NCBI GenBank assembly: GCA_013400975.1
Contig: WBMZ01012041.1
Span: forward strand, 1 to 64,000
Length of the DNA: 64,000 nt
Origin: Atrichornis clamosus
Lineage: Eukaryota > Chordata > Aves > Passeriformes > Menuridae
Direction: 5' to 3'
Position numbers and translations under genes: made by a program. The notes beneath the pieces are model-generated. The model had not been told where the DNA came from. It did no database searches and was given only the letters and a program-made list of their open reading frames with translations. Within the stretch, counting starts at the first letter, position 1. Each line of letters starts with the position of its first letter. Below are positions 63,092 through 64,000 of the stretch, piece by piece.

Positions 63092-64000
63092 GACAAAAAT
63101 AAGTTTAATTGTCCAGCAGTCAAGCATTCTTAATACCTGCCAATTTTATTTACCTTGGTTTATTTTGAAAGACCTAGGCTTCTCTATCACTGATCATTGA
63201 AACAACAATACTTAGCATATTTTCTGTTAAATAATGGAAATTATTTCCTCAGCTTTCCTCTAAGAGTATCCCTTTAAAGTATAAAAGCCACTGGGACATC
63301 CACGATCAGGAAGGACACAAGTCAGACCTAAGCATTGGCTACAGGAAGCCCCATGGATAGTTCTGGCCTTCAGCAAATCATCCTGACATGCCCAGCCCCA
63401 CTCATAAAGCATCTAACTGCAGCCATGTGAGTACTGAAGCTGAACCCTTTTCCCTTCCAACATCTACAAAATAGACTTTGCATTTCCATAACCTGGTGTC
63501 TGAATCCAAGGGCAGGAGCACACAGGGAAGGCAGAGAAAGGTGAAACCTGCACTGTTATGAGTATTGCTTCCCTGCCACTTGCTCAGAGCCCAAAATGAG
63601 TGCCTCTTTCTCCCAGTTTAGTTTATGTCTGCAGAATGTACACACTAAAAATTCCTTAGTGCAGAAAGACTAATTCTTATAGAGAAGTACAACTACAGCA
63701 GTCTAATTATACTGGCAGTACTGGGAAACACTCCCATGTAGATAAGCCCATGAAAAAATATAAATAGAAACCACCTGTAATCAAAAAATAAATCTCTTTT
63801 CATTGCCAAAATTAAGGCAAATATGACATGTTGCTGGTTTTTATATATCAATTTTATATATTTTTATATATTCAATCGTTAAGGGTCATCTTTCTACTTA
63901 TTTTGGAGTTATTGTCCTAAAATGGCATTTTGTACTTCTGACTTTCTAATTTTGTTCCTGTCAAGTGCTCCTCCCTAGCACTTGCTCGTGTTTTTAGCTA
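63092..64000. other. Single-copy noncoding DNA to the window end
   Basis: AT-rich; a TA-rich stretch lies near 63840-63870. No gene or repeat family recognised. Confidence 0.5.

Noticed and set aside
1..64000. Search for known microRNAs, snRNAs, tRNAs, CRISPR arrays or viral genes beyond the LTR
   Set aside because: None recognised by eye on either strand; a covariance-model scan would be needed to exclude divergent RNA genes.

Overview
This is a 64 kb window of vertebrate nuclear DNA, almost certainly from a bird. The main evidence is three copies of the avian/sauropsid CR1 non-LTR retrotransposon, two of them with the typical CR1 3' tail. There is also one retroviral LTR of an endogenous betaretrovirus-like (ERVK-type) pattern, inferred from a perfect 6-bp target duplication. 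The background is AT-rich, non-bacterial and repeat-poor. The species cannot be fixed from sequence alone.

No host protein-coding exon could be identified. The open frames in the window (longest 176 codons) show no recognisable domain, lie in single-copy AT-rich or low-complexity DNA, and are best explained as chance frames. No tRNA, rRNA, snRNA or known microRNA was recognised, and there is no CRISPR array. The window therefore looks like a gene desert or the inside of one or more very long introns.

Layout: 1-81 is the edge of a strong CpG island, so a promoter or first exon probably lies at or just left of the window. A degenerate antisense CR1 (82-906) is inserted against that edge. From 907 to 20247 the sequence is single-copy, with candidate conserved noncoding blocks at 10450-10720 and 11870-13130. 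A young-looking ERVK-type LTR occupies 20248-21557 and contains a 709-bp assembly gap (20579-21287). From 21564 to 34614 the sequence is single-copy again, with candidate regulatory blocks at 26460-26640 and 27290-27720 and a CpG-richer patch near 29300-29500. A plus-strand CR1 sits at 34615-34963. Between 34964 and 48229 are further candidate blocks (37380-37520, 40040-40390, 42640-42980) and a CpG-rich patch at 43690-43970. A short CR1 tail lies at 48230-48373. The remainder is single-copy, with a candidate block at 52180-52700 and simple repeats.

The most useful observations are the LTR whose gap may hide more provirus, and several AT-rich blocks dense in homeodomain, SOX and forkhead-like core motifs that look like developmental enhancers. 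Two of these blocks carry clear dyad symmetries (42828-42890 and 27697-27710). The enhancer reading is inference from appearance only and needs cross-species alignment. I see no evidence of a new multi-gene biological system here.
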